Source of the DNA: Dipteronia dyeriana
Lineage: Eukaryota > Streptophyta > Magnoliopsida > Sapindales > Sapindaceae
NCBI GenBank assembly: GCA_032871835.1
Contig: CM065298.1
Span: 74,738,154-74,802,153, forward strand
Reading direction: 5' to 3'
Length of the DNA stretch: 64,000 nucleotides
Below the pieces are notes generated by a model that ran no database searches, was not told where the DNA came from, and saw nothing but the letters and a program-made list of their open reading frames with translations. Shown piece by piece: positions 20,991-32,752 of the stretch; position 1 is the first letter of the stretch, and each line of letters begins with the position of its first letter. A program made the position numbers and the translations under genes.

Positions 20991-23137
20991 AGAATGAATT
21001 CAACTTGCATTTGGGCAATGGAGCATTGGTGTCTACTAGTGTAGTGGGAGATATTAAAATCAATTTATATTCTAGTAGGCATTTAGATTTAATAGACGTT
21101 TATTATGTACCTCAATTCAAGAGGAATTTAATTTCAGTTTCTTGTTTAAATAAATTTGGTTATTTGGTTACTTTTAATAAACCATTTATTATTAGTAAGA
21201 ATGATGAACTTATTTGCAAAGGTACATTGGAAAATGGTTTATTCTATTTGTATGGAAATATCTCTCACTTGTTAGATATGGAATCAACGGAACCTAATCA
21301 TAAAAGAGTAAAATTATCAAAAGATGAAACTTACCTATAGCATTTGCGCCTAGGTCATATTAACCTTAATAGGATTAAAAGATTGGTAAGCGACGGACCT
21401 CTAAGTGACTTAAAGGTTGATGATCTACCAACTTGTGAATCTTGTTTGGAAGGTTAAATGACCAAAAGGTCATTTATGACCAAAGGCACAAGAGCCATCG
21501 AATGTTTAGGATTGATACACATTGATGTGTGTGGACCTATGAGCATTCAAGCTAGAGGTGGATATGAGTACTTCATTAGTTTCATGGATGATCACTAAAG
21601 ATTTGGCTATGTGTATCTCATGAGACATAAGTCGGATGCTTTTGACATGTTCAAAGCATTTAAATCTGAAGTAGAAAATCAACTCGAGAAACGTATAAAA
21701 TTCTTGAGGTCTGATCATGGTGGAGAATATCTATCTGGTGAGTTTCAGCAATATCTTGTTGATAATGGGATAATTTCTTAGTTTTCTGCACCAGACACAC
21801 CTCAACAAAATGGGGTGGCAGAAAGGAGAAATAGAACTCTTTTAGACATAGTTAGGTCTATGTTGAGTTATTCAACGCTACCTAATTCTTTTTAGGGATA
21901 TACTTTACAAACTGCCATGTATATTCTAAACGATGTACCATCTAAGTCGGTTCCTAAAACACAGCATGAGTTATGGACCGGGCGAAAGCCTAGTTTACAA
22001 CACTTAAGGATTTTTGGATGTCTTGCGCATGTGTTAAAAGGAAAGAAAAAAGATGGAGTCCCATTAAGAAACATGCATATTTGTAGGATATCCAAAAGAA
22101 ACAAAAGGATATTATTCTTATAGTCCTTCAGATCTTAAAGTATTTGTTTTGACAAATGCTAAATTTCTAGAAGAGGACTATAAGAATAATTTTGTGCCTC
22201 ACAGTAGAATTTTCCTGAATGAGCTTTCAGGAGATGCAATTCCACAAGAGGTTTCATAACCAAGCCCAACTGTAAGTTCCGTACCAACAAAAGATCAACA
22301 ATCTACCATACCTCATTGTAGTGGGAGAGTTAGCAGACAACCCGAGAGATATATCGGTCTAGGAGAATCTAAAGAGAATCTTCTGGATGACGATGATCCC
22401 TATAAGTACAAGGAAGCAATAGAAGATGATGATTGTCGCCATTGGCAAAAGGCAATGCAATTCAAAATTGAATCTATTTTCAAAAACAAAGTTTGATCTC
22501 TTGTGGACTTGCCTAAAGGGATAAAACCCATCGGGTGCAAGTGGTTATACAAGAGGAAAAGAGGATGGAAACCTTTAAAGCTATATTGGTAGCTAAAGGT
22601 TATACACAGAAAGAATGTATCGATTATGAAGAAACCTTCTCTCATGTGGCCATGCTTAAATCCATTAGCATACTCTTATCCGTTGCGGCATTTCTAGACA
22701 TAGAGATTTGGGAAATGGACGTCAAGACAGCTTTCCTTAATGGAAGTCTTGATGAAAGCATCTATATGATGCAACTAGAAGGATTCTTTGAAAAGGGGCA
22801 AGAGGAAAGGGTATGCAAGTTGCAAGGATCCATATATGGATTGAAGCAAGCATCCAGATTCTGGAACATAAGGTTCGATCAAGCTGTGAAAAGTTTTGGA
22901 TTTATCTAAAACCTTGACGAACCTTGTGTATACAAAAGGATTAAAGGTGACAAGTTGGTTTTTCTAGATTTTTATGTTCATGATGTACTACTCATCGAAA
23001 ATGATGTAGGTGTATTGACATCAGTAAAAGAATGGTTAGGAAAACAATTTGATATGAAGAACCTAGGAGAAGCAAATTATATTCTTGGTATCCAAGTCAA
23101 AATGGATAGAAAGAATAGAATGATTGCATTATCCCAA
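20991..23137 (+). pseudogene. Pol of element B: integrase and partial reverse transcriptase, no protease
   Basis: The order is: pre-integrase region (21005-21490, HLRLGHINL and the CESC zinc pair), integrase core (21500-22130), then the RT N-terminal half (22330-23137). Integrase DDE residues are visible: Asp in HIDVCGPM, Asp in LRSDHGGEY, Glu in NGVAERRNR. Several in-frame stops interrupt the integrase (for example TAG before HLRLGH, and in GDH-stop-RFGY). RT keeps WQKAM, ETFSHVAMLKSI, MDVKTAFLNG and LKQAS, but the active-site YVDD reads YVHD (22973-22984). RT stops being RT at IALSQ, where the LTR remnant begins. Not functional. Confidence 0.85.
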
Positions 23138-23201
23138 ATAAATCCACCTAAGGAAAGGATTCTTACCAACCAAGTAAATCCTTCTTAGGAGAGGATTTAT
23201 G

Positions 23202-23243
<42 letters not shown>

Positions 23244-23838
23244 TGGAAATTCAACCAGCCTAAGGTGATTTTATAGAATTAATTTTGCCAGCCCTTGTCT
23301 TTTAGAGAGAAAATTTCGGATACCATAGAAATTTTGAGGGAGAAAAATCTGACTTTACTCTAGACAAAATTTGATCAACTCTAAGAAATAGTGTGAGACT
23401 CGGCAGTGAAGAAAAAGAAGAAAGAACATTTAGTTTTCGATAGTACACTAGTAGCCTTTACATTAAACGGTTTTGTTTATAACATCGAATCAAGGTTCAC
23501 GAGAGTTTTTTACAAGTGACCTAACATTCTTTGTTTTCTTCTTGGAGGATTATTGTAACTAACAAAGAGAAAGATTTTGTTTGTTTCCATCCTCTGGTAT
23601 ACAATTCAAAGAAAGGGAGACAACACTTCTAGGTGATTCACGTTCGTGATTGGATTGAAAGATCTTACAGAATTAATTCGACGCTTATTCAATCGTCATG
23701 AGTAAAAGATACACTACTTTTAATATACATCAATTAATCTAGGGTTAAGATTCTTGTTATTAGAAAGAGAACTTTTTATTTATACCAAAACATTTATTTC
23801 AAATTCTCACGTTTCCGCTGCACATATTTTTCCCTACA
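23138..23838 (+). repeat. Truncated 3' LTR of element B
   Basis: About 700 bp matching the last third of the family 1 LTR, starting in the AATAAATCCACCTAAGGAAA motif and ending TCCCTACA. A (TA)n run is at 23203-23240. Confidence 0.85.
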
Positions 23839-25976
23839 AAACCATGGCGGCTTACTTGGGCATTGGATGGCCCAATATAAATGGAGATGAGCAGCCACCT
23901 GCCTGGTATCGGTCCAAAGGCATGCTTGGGATCCAATGACTCCCAAACAACTGAGAAAAGGCTCTGGACCACTTCAAAATGAGTATAAACCATGGTGGCT
24001 CCCTTGGGCATTGAATGGCATAATATAAATGGAGAGGGGCAACCTGCTTGGTACTGGTCCATAGGCGTGCCCAGCAACTAAGAGAAGGCTCTAGACCCTG
24101 CTGGAATGAATTGGGAGCTAAGTGGCTCACTTATGTGTTAACAGACCCGGTATGAGAACTGAGGAGCCACAGGGCCCTACAATGGGTCTGCTACTCTCGA
24201 GGCTTGCTTAGGCATGTAGGAGGTCTCAGCAAATGTAAGAAGCCTTTAGGCACTCCTTGATCAGATCAGAGCTTCGATGGCTTATTAGGGCGATGAATGA
24301 CCCGGTACATATGGAGAGAAGCCACCTGGCTTGCAGCGGTGCTGCTGCACCAAAGGTTTGCTTAGGCAAGTAGAGGGCCTTACTAAGCATTGGAAGCCTC
24401 TGGGGACTCTAATATCAGATTATGGCTTCAATGGCTTGCTAGGGTGATAAATGGCTCTCCAGCAACTGAGAGAATGCTCTAGACCCTACTGGAATGAACC
24501 AGGAGCTCAGTTTTTCACTTGGGTGATGTTAGACCCGGTATTAGAAGTGAGGAGTCACTGGCCTTACAGTGGGGCTACTACTCTTGAGGCTTGCTTAGGC
24601 ATGTAGGACCCTCAACAAATGTAGGAAGTCTTTAGGCACTCCTCGATCAGATCAGAGCTTCAGTGGCTTGCTAGGGTGATGAACGGCCTGGTACACATAG
24701 AGCAAATCCACCGGTCTTGTAGCAATGATACTGTTCTAGAGGCTTGCTTAGGCACATAAGAGGCCTTACCAAGCGTGGGAAGCCTTTGGGCACTCCGTGA
24801 TCAGATCGGGCTTCGATGGCTTGCTAGGGTGATGAATGTCTCCCCAACAACTTAGAGAAGGGTCAGGACCCTGGCGGAATGAACCGAGAGCTTAGTGGCT
24901 CACTTAGGCATTGACAGATCCGGTATGAGAAGTAAGGAGCCACTAGGTCTTGCAGCGGGGCTTCTACTCTCGAGGCTTGCTTAGGCATGTGTGAGACCTC
25001 AGTAAATGTAAAAAGCCCCTAGGCACGCCTCAATTAGATAAAAGCTTTGGTGGCTTGTTAGGGCGATGAATTACCCGGTACACCTAAAGTGAAGCCACCG
25101 TTCTTATAGTGGTGTTACTGCTGCAACGGCTTGCTTAGGCACGTATAAGGCATTATCAAACATGGGAAGCCTCTGGGCACTTCTCGATTAGATCGGGCTT
25201 CGGTGGCATGCTAGGGTGATGAATGGCTCGGTACGCATGAAACGAAGTTACCAATCTGGTACTGGTCCAGAAGCATGCTTTGGATCCTAGAAGTCCCCAG
25301 CAACTTAAAGAATACGTTGGATACTGCTGGAATGAACCGAGAGCTGAATGGCTTAGTTGGGCGTTGACCAACCCGGCATAAGAAGTGAGGATCCACTGAG
25401 TCTTGCAGCGGTGTTGCTATTCCATAGGCTTTCTTAGGCACGTAGGAGGCCTCAACAAATGTAGGAAACCTGTAGGCTCTCCTCGATCAAATCGGGCTTC
25501 GGTGGCTTGCTAGGGTGATGAATGGTCTGGTACACATGAAGTGAAGCCACCAGTCCTGTAGCGGTACTACTGCTTCAAAGGCTTGCTTAGGAATATAGGA
25601 GGCCTTAGCTTCTTGGCTTTCCTCGATCAGATCAAGCTTCGGTGGCTTGGTAGGGCGATGAAGGGTCTGTACACATGGTGCAAAGCCACCGGTTTGGTAA
25701 AAGTCTAAAGGAATGCTTGGGATCCTAGAAGTCCCCAGTTAGTAAGAGAGGCTGTAGACCTTGCCCGAATGAACAAGGAGCTCAGTGGCTTACTTAAGCT
25801 TCAAATGGCCTGGTATAAGAAGTGAGGAGCCACTAAGTCTTGCATGAGTTATTCTACACCAGAGGTTTGCTTAGGCACATAGTAGGCCTCAACAAATATG
25901 GGAAGCCTCTGGGCTCTCCTCGATCAGATCGGGCTTTGGTAGCTTGCTAGGGCGACGAATTGCCCGGAACACATGG
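23839..25976 (+). repeat. Higher-order tandem array, central block
   Basis: Degenerate units start with CCCCAGCAACTGAGAGAAGG at about 23940, 24069, 24461, 24842, 25296 and 25735, giving periods of roughly 380-455 bp after a short first unit. Most units contain two related halves, each with GGCTTGCTTAGGCA, CTCGATCAGATCGGGCTTCG, GTGGCTTGCTAGGGCGATGA and GGTACACATGG. The array has no coding potential. It resembles tandem repeats in untranslated regions of Tat-type gypsy elements, which are a known source of plant satellites. A gypsy gag lies at 39900-40455, so such an origin is plausible but not shown. Confidence 0.85.
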
Positions 25977-27565
25977 TGTTAGGATTATGCTCGATAACAA
26001 GAGTATAATAATGTATTTGACAATCTTTTCATATTAATAAAGTGATTTCTATTTTAACAAATCTTATAGCATATGTAGTTTAATAATAAAAATTGTGAAA
26101 AGTAAATAATCATAGGGTCAAAAGACAATGAGAAAAGAATTGTTCATACATCAAAATATGTATGAGGTAGACACAATTCTTTAGTTAGTCTTGAATAACA
26201 TTCAAAACTTAAGATAAAAGGTTGGGCGCCTTTATCTTGTCAAAGTTGTAGATTCTTTTGCTAGCATTTGAGTTGGATCAAATGTGTTATGATAAGTCTA
26301 AAATCATCAAAGTGTGGTGCATTTGGGCAAAAGAATCTAGTGCACTGGGTGAATTGAATAGGATCACAATGAAATACTTTATCTAGAATCGTCAATGGAT
26401 AAAAGTTTTCATTTGAAGACAATCAAAGAGTCTATCTCAATCCTGAGATAAATGATGGACTTATGGTTGCAAGTGTTTTCATTTGAGCTATCAATTAGTA
26501 CGATTATATAGCATAGTCTATCCTCGATAGTTTGGTGGTATTTATTTGTTAATCGATAGAGGACTTCATTTATAGATATGGACATCGTGGCTCCATTTAT
26601 TGATTGAGAGTAGAATTCCATCAAATGGATATTTTGTGGTTTTGGATATTAAATCTTAACGTTAAGTTTTCAATAGTGACTATTGAAACATGGCTTATGG
26701 ACAAGTCAAAATATCCAAGTTTAAAATGTGGTCATATGAGTAAATATGGTAATTTGGAGAGCTATATGCGGTCTATGAGCTCTTGGCGATTACTGATATT
26801 CTTCACGAGGATACACTTTCTCCAATAAGGTTGTCCAGGGTATGAATGAGTAACATCAACTTATTCTATCTTTATTTAAGAGTTCAATTTTAGTTCTTTA
26901 GTGGAAGGAACTAAAATTAAATAGATCGGACCTAAGTTAATCATTTGTTGATTGTGATTGGGTTGTGTCTATTGGAGCTTAAATATAGATAGCCCGCCAA
27001 GATCCCTAATCCACACGAACTTGCATGGACCACTTGATTTATTCTACCGGACCAATTTAGGGGCCCATCTAGAATTGAATTAAGTCATGTGGACTTGTTT
27101 CTTTTTGTAAGAATGGGTCTAGTTTACATGTGGACTTTTTATAAATGTCAAATGGATTCAAAAGGGTTTTGTGTACAACATCAAATCAAGGTTCACGCGA
27201 GTTTCATTCAAATTGATTGATAATTCACAAGTGATCGGACGTTCTTTGATTTTTCTCTTGGAGGATATTTGTAACTAACAAAGAAAAGATTTTGTTCATC
27301 TCCATCCTCCGGTTTACACTTAAAGAAAGGGAGCCCACACTCCTAGGTGATTCACGTTCGTGATTGGATTGGAAGATCTTACGAAATCAATTCGGTGCTT
27401 GTTCAATCATCACGAGAAAAAGGTACGACACTTTTTATATACATCAATGAATCTAGAGTTAAGGTTCTCGTTGCATAAAAGGGAAAAACTTTTATTTATA
27501 CGCAAACCCTAATTTTTCATTTTTTATCACGCTTTCGTTGTGTTTTGAACCGATTTTACCTTATA
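25977..27565 (+). repeat. 5' LTR of element C (internal deletion)
   Basis: It starts TGTTAGGATTATGCTCGATAAC and ends TTATA at 27565, where other copies read CTACA. At about 27157 it jumps from AATGGATT to CAAAAGGGTTTTGTG, skipping about 870 bp of the full LTR including the TA-rich and AAATCC repeat region. Confidence 0.88.
26409..26624 (-). other. 71-codon antisense frame in LTR (element C, 5')
   Basis: Equivalent of 5402-5617. The matching frame in the 3' LTR (near 33180-33370) is broken by a ~20-bp deletion. Confidence 0.3.
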
Positions 27566-27567
27566 AT

Positions 27568-27580
27568 TGGTATCAGAGCC
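27568..27580 (+). promoter_or_regulatory. Primer binding site of element C
   Basis: TGGTATCAGAGCC, the full 13-base initiator Met-tRNA complement, two bases after the LTR end. Confidence 0.92.
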
Positions 27581-28837
27581 TGGTTGTACCCATGATTAAT
27601 TAATGTAGGTATTCGCATATATATTTACATTGAAATGTATAGATATATATATATGTGTTTTATATGTGGTTTGTTATTGCTCAATTTTGGTCCTAGAATT
27701 TCAATGTAATTTTGTTTTGGGATTGTAACAAGAAGGGTGGTTTATAATCGCCTTAATTTCCTTTTTGGTAGTTGTTAAGTTTTTTTTTATTTTTGTTGTA
27801 ATAAAAAAAAACTGCAATATATTTTATTATTTAAATTTTTCTGTAATACATTCAAGTATTGAAGACTCGAATGTTTGAAGAATTAGGAGCAACCGGAACA
27901 AGTTTGGGACCGTGCGAGCCGTAACAAAGAACGTGCATGCGAAGAGCACGCAGCCACGTTTGTTGTGGTACGGGCTGCGTACGGCAGCCCTTTGGTTGCC
28001 ATGGGCTGTGCATGGCAGCCCTTTATGGGTTTGTGGCATGCACACGCCCATGGTTAAGGGTGAAGGGTGCGCACGCCCATAGATGGTAGCCGAGGGAGTC
28101 CGAACGACGAAGGTTGCGTGAAGAGTTGTTTGCCAAGAAAGAAGTTCTTGTATTCCAAGATATATGTAATTTACTTATTTTTCTAGGATGGACCAAAATT
28201 GTAGCTATTTATATTTTTGTAAATAATGCAATGTTTGTTATTGTTTGATAACATGTCATATAGAATAGGAGTGCCACTCATATGTCTTTTTTGGTATGAA
28301 CTTGCATAGAATGGTTTAGTTATCTAAATTGGCATCTAGGTAACTTGGTAAATCATTCTTTGGAATTCGATCACACGCCTTAAATAATTGAGTGGGAGAA
28401 GGTGTTTTGGAACACCTACAACCTCCAAGTTTAGTTGAGCTTTATGTTTCGTGTAATAACCTCACAAGAGGTATTCATGAATGGAATTTAGCAAAATACT
28501 TCCTTACAAGGATAGACTAGACAATTAAACCAAACGATATATACTCCAAAAGGAGGGATATTCGTGAGGGATTATATTGAAGATTGATAACTTGGTAACA
28601 CACTTGATGTGGTTTTATTATTATCCTCCCAAGAGTTCTTGTTAATAAAATCACAAGGCTAAAATTGAAAACATTGGTTGTTATGTTAACAATTAGGTGG
28701 GACCTAGTCCAACTAGTAAATGATGGATCACCGTTGAATTTTTACAATTGAATTATTTTATTTAATTCAAGATAAATATTCGAAAGTGCTTTATCGTGAT
28801 TATTTACTTATATAATTTTTGTTATTGTTCAGAAATC
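27581..28837 (+). other. Untranslated leader of element C, with twin GC hairpins
   Basis: Collinear with 18970-20249. Hairpin 1 is GGGCTGC-GTACG-GCAGCCC (27972-27990). Hairpin 2 is GGGCTG, a 7-nt loop, CAGCCC (28003-28021). Compared with element B the loops vary and the stems stay paired. No gene is seen. Confidence 0.6.
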
Positions 28838-29745
28838 ATGACTCCATCTCTAATTAACATCCTTAAAGATAATACTTTAACTGGTGATAATTGTGTCACA
28901 TGGACAAGGAAAATTAGGCTTTTATTGCAATTGGAAAAGCATAAGTTCGTTCTTTGCACTCCTAAACCACCTACTCCTACTAATGAATCTACTCAGGAGC
29001 AAAGAGATGAGTATCAACAGTGGGAGTCTTCTGATGAGATGGCTAAATGTTACATTGTGGCCACCATCTCCGATATGTTGCAATAGCAACATGAAGGAAT
29101 GGCACTGTTGCCAATATAATGATGTCTATAGAGGAGATGTTCGCTATGAGGTCTAGGACGACTAAGAGAGAGGCAGTGACTTCTTTTATGATTCTTACGA
29201 TGAAACTTGGACAGACTGTGAAAGATCATATGATGAAAGTCATAGCACATCTCAACATTGTTGAACTGCAGTGCTGAGATAGATGGTGAGACCAAAACTG
29301 ACATGATTGTCAACTCACTGTCTGATTCCATTGATCAATTCAAGTAGGACTACACCTTGCATAATAAGGAGTACACCTTCCAAGGCCTGATGCAAGATGT
29401 TCAAAGCGGGGAAAAACTCCTTGTGAAAGGTAAGGGTCAAGAGATTCATACCGTAGGTAAAGTTGCTACTGTTAGGACCCGTAAGAAGGTCAAGAAACAG
29501 CAGAATAAAAACCAACTAGGACCTACAAAGAAGGAGACAAAGAAAGTAACCAGGATCAAAGGGAAGTGTTTCCTTTATGGTGAAAAGGGACATTGGAAAA
29601 GAAATTGCCCAAAGTTTCAAGACAAAAAGGAAGAAGGTAATATTAATTATCTTGAAACATGTTTTTTGGAGGATTCTATGGATTCTTTGATCATAGACTC
29701 TGGAGCCACTAATCATGTTTTTTTTTTCCTTACAGGTGTTCAATG
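28838..29745 (+). pseudogene. Gag and protease of element C
   Basis: The start ATG at 28838 opens MTPSLINILKDNTLTGDN, then WTRKIRLLLQLEKHKFVL, typical of copia gag. A TAG at 29084-29086 and frame changes break the middle (29087-29350). The frame at 29357-29746 carries a basic stretch and a zinc knuckle (29567-29608) whose second cysteine is Tyr (CFLYGEKGHWKRNC). The protease motif IIDSGATNH (about 29690-29717) is intact, but a T-run and stop follow. This is the only family 1 copy in the window that still has the knuckle-protease segment. Confidence 0.85.
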
Positions 29746-30935
29746 AAAGGAGAAGGCTTAATGAGAAAGAATTCAACTTGCGTTTAGGCAATGGAGCGTT
29801 GGTATATGCTAGTTCATTGGGAGATATTAGAATTAGTTTAGATTCTTATAGGCATTTATATTTAATAGACGTTTATTATGTACCTCAATTCAAGAGGAAT
29901 TTAATTTCAGTTTCTTGTTTAAATAATTTTAGTTATTCGGTTACTTTTAATAAAGCTTTTATTATTAGCAAGAATGACAAAATTATTTGCAAAGGTATGT
30001 TGGAAAATGGTTTATTCTATTTGCATGGAAATATCTCTCACTTGTTAGACACGGAATCAACGGAACCTAATCATAAAAAAGTAAAACTATCAAAAGATGA
30101 AACCTACCTATGGCATTTGCGCTTAGGTCATATTAACCTTAATAGGATTAAAAGATTGGTAAGTGACAGACCTCTAAGAGACTTAAAGGTTGATGATCTA
30201 CCAACTTGTGAATCTTGTTTGGAAAGTAAAATGACCAAAAGGTCGTTTACGACCAAAGGTGCAAGAGCCATCGAATGTTTAGGATTGATACACACTGATG
30301 TGTGTGGATCGATGAGCATTCAAGGTAGAGGTGGATATGAGTACTTCATCACTTTCATGGATGATCACTCAAGATTTGGCTATATGTATCTCATAAGACA
30401 TACGTCGGATATGTTCAAAGCATTTAAAGCTGAAGTTGAAAATTAGCTTGAGAAACACATAAAAATCTTGAGGTCCGATCGTGGTGGAGAATATATATCT
30501 GGTTAGTTTCAGCAATATCTTATTGATAATGGAATAATTTCTCTGTTTTCTGCATCAGGCACACCTCAACAAAATGGGGTGGAAGAAAGGAGAAATAGAA
30601 CTCTTTTGGACATGGTTAGGTCTATATTGAGTTATTCAACGGTCCTTAATTGTTTTTTGGGATATGCTTTACAAACTGCAATGTACATTTTAAACGATAT
30701 ACCATCTAATTTGGTTCCTAAAACACCGCATGAGTTGTTGACCGGGCGAAAGCCTAGTTTACAATACTTAAGGATATTTGGATATCCTGCGCATGTGTTA
30801 AAAGGAAAGACGGAAAAGATGGAGTTCTGTTCAGAAACATGCATATTTGCAGGGTATCCTAAAGGAACAAAAGGATATTATTTTTATAGTCCTTCAGATC
30901 TTAAAGAATTTGTTTCTTACAATTGCTAATTTTTT
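29746..30935 (+). pseudogene. Integrase region of element C
   Basis: The frame at 29755-30446 runs through the pre-integrase domain (RLGHINLNRIKRL, CESC) and the first part of the core, with the first catalytic Asp in HTDVCG. Stops fall at about 30445 and 30506. The second Asp (LRSDRGGEY) and the Glu (NGVEERRNR) are present. The rest of the core (YALQTAMYILNDIPS, GRKPSLQYLRIFG) reads to 30929. All three catalytic residues persist although the frame is broken. Integrase would insert cDNA into nuclear DNA. Confidence 0.85.
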
Positions 30936-31089
30936 GGAAAAGGACTATATAAATAATTTTGTGCTTAAAAGTAGAATTGTCCTGAATGAGCTTTTAGGAG
31001 ATACAATTCCATAAGAGGTTTCGCAACCAAGCCCAATTGTAAGTTCTGTACCAACACAAGATCAATATTTTACCATACCTCATCGTAGT

Positions 31090-32738
31090 TGGAGGGTTGT
31101 TAAGAAACCTGAGAGATACATCGGTCTAGGAGAATCTATAGAGAATCTTCCGGACGACGATAATCCCTGTACGTACAAGGAAGCAATGGATGATGTTGAT
31201 TGTCGCCATTGGCAAAAGGCAATGCAATCCGAAATTGAATCTATGTTCAAAAACAAAGTCTGGTCTCCTGTAGACTTGCCTAAAGGAATAAAACCCATCG
31301 GGTGCAAGAGGGTATACAAGAGGAAAAGAGGAATGGATGGAAAGGTGGAAACCTTTACAGCTAGATTGTTAGCTAAAGGTTATACACAGAAGAAAGGTAT
31401 CGATTTTGAAGAAACCTTCTCTCCTGTGGCCATGCTTAAATCCATTAGGATATTCTTATCCATTACGGCATCTTAAGACATGGAGATTTGGCAAATGGAC
31501 GTCAAGATAGCTTTCCTTAACGGAAGTCTTGACGAAAGCATCTATATGATGCAACCATAAGGATTCATTGAAAAGGACCAAGAGGAAAGGGTATGCAAGT
31601 TGTAAAGATCCATATATGAATTGAAGCAAGCATCCAGATCCTGGAACATAAGGTTCGATCAAGCCGTGAAAAGTTTTGGATTTATTTAAAACCTAAATGA
31701 ACCTTGTGTATACAAAAGGATTAAAGGCGACAAGTTGGTTTTCCTAGTTCTTTACGTTGATGACATACTACTCATCGAAACGATATTGGTTTATTGACAT
31801 CAATAATAGAATGGTTAGCAAAGCAATTTGATATGAAGGACTTATGAGAAGCAAGTTATATTCTTGGTATCCAAGTCATAAGGGATAGAACGAATATAAT
31901 GATTGCATTATCCCAAGCTTCATACATAGATAAAATCTTGTCTAGGTTTTCCATGCAAGATTCCAAGAATAGTTTGTTACCTTTTAGACATGGAATCAAA
32001 CTTTCTAAGGAACAAGTTCCTAAGAATGAGCATGAAGTGCAATTCAAGAGTAAGGTTCCATACACATCGGCAATTGGAAGTCTCATGTATGCAATGCTCT
32101 GCACTAGACCATATATTTGTTTTGTTGTGGACATAGTTAGCAAGTTTCAATCGAAACCTGGTCCTGATCACTGGACGGCAGTCAAGCATATTTTCAAGTA
32201 TCTTAGGAGAACGAGAGATTATATGCTTGTATACTCTTGAAGGGATTTAGTTCCTGTTGGGTAAACAAATTTTGATTTTCAGTCAAATTCTGACTCCAGG
32301 AGATCAACATCAGGATCTGTGTTTACTACTTAAGGAAGGGCAGTCATATGTAGGAGTATCAAGCAATCTTGGATTGCTGATTCCACCATGGAAGCCGGGT
32401 ATGTTACCACATGCGAGGCTGCTAAAGAGGTTGTCTGGCTTCACCAATTCTTGTTTGACTTGGAAGTGGTTCCTGATGCGAATAAGCAGATCACTATCTA
32501 TTATGACAATAGTGGAGCAGTGACTAATTTGAGAGAACCAAGAAGTCATAAGAGAGGGAAACACATTGAAATAAAGTATCACCTTCTGAGGGAAATTATG
32601 CATAAGGGTGACGTGATGATTACCAAGATCGCGTCAGTAGAAAATCTAGCGGATCCCTTTACAAAGGATCTTAGACAAAAGAGTTTTAATGGGCATCTAG
32701 AGAACATGGGGATGAGAGATATGACACATTTGCTATAG
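31090..32738 (+). pseudogene. Reverse transcriptase and RNase H of element C
   Basis: RT runs from the linker (about 31090) through [49 protein letters not shown] and an intact YVDD (31753-31764). Stops occur near 31474, 31558, 31603 and 31687, and a frameshift follows YVDD. The RT C-terminus (SYIDKILSRFSMQD, AIGSLMYAMLCTRP) is open at 31899-32240. RNase H includes TMEAGYV-CEAAKEVVWL, the YYDNSGAV segment and HIEIKYHLLREI, ending at a TAG after DMTHLL (32738). The purine tract follows at once. Confidence 0.87.
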
Positions 32739-32742
32739 GGCA

Positions 32743-32752
32743 AGTGGGAGAT
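32743..32752 (+). promoter_or_regulatory. Polypurine tract of element C
   Basis: AGTGGGAGAT directly before TGTTAGGATT, the 3' LTR start. Confidence 0.85.

Larger units (their letters stand above)
16537..23838 (+). mobile_element. Copia family 1 element B, internally deleted
   Basis: It has a 5' LTR (16537-18955), primer site, leader, decayed gag and pol up to the middle of reverse transcriptase, then a direct switch at about 23137 into the 3' part of an LTR ending TCCCTACA at 23838. Five-base flanks are GAACC (16532-16536) and AAACC (23839-23843), and removing the element restores the array sequence (GAATGAGTA-GAACC-ATGGCGGC, compare the intact copy near 23979-24000). The internal-to-LTR switch removes the end of RT, RNase H and most of the 3' LTR, with a CCAA microhomology at the join. 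Confidence 0.85.

Noticed and set aside
23754..25441. Short frames on both strands of the tandem array
   Set aside because: They repeat with the array period and have no protein character.
23839..25976. CRISPR-like appearance of repeated blocks
   Set aside because: Repeats are long, degenerate and nested with no uniform spacers; the context is plant nuclear retrotransposon DNA.
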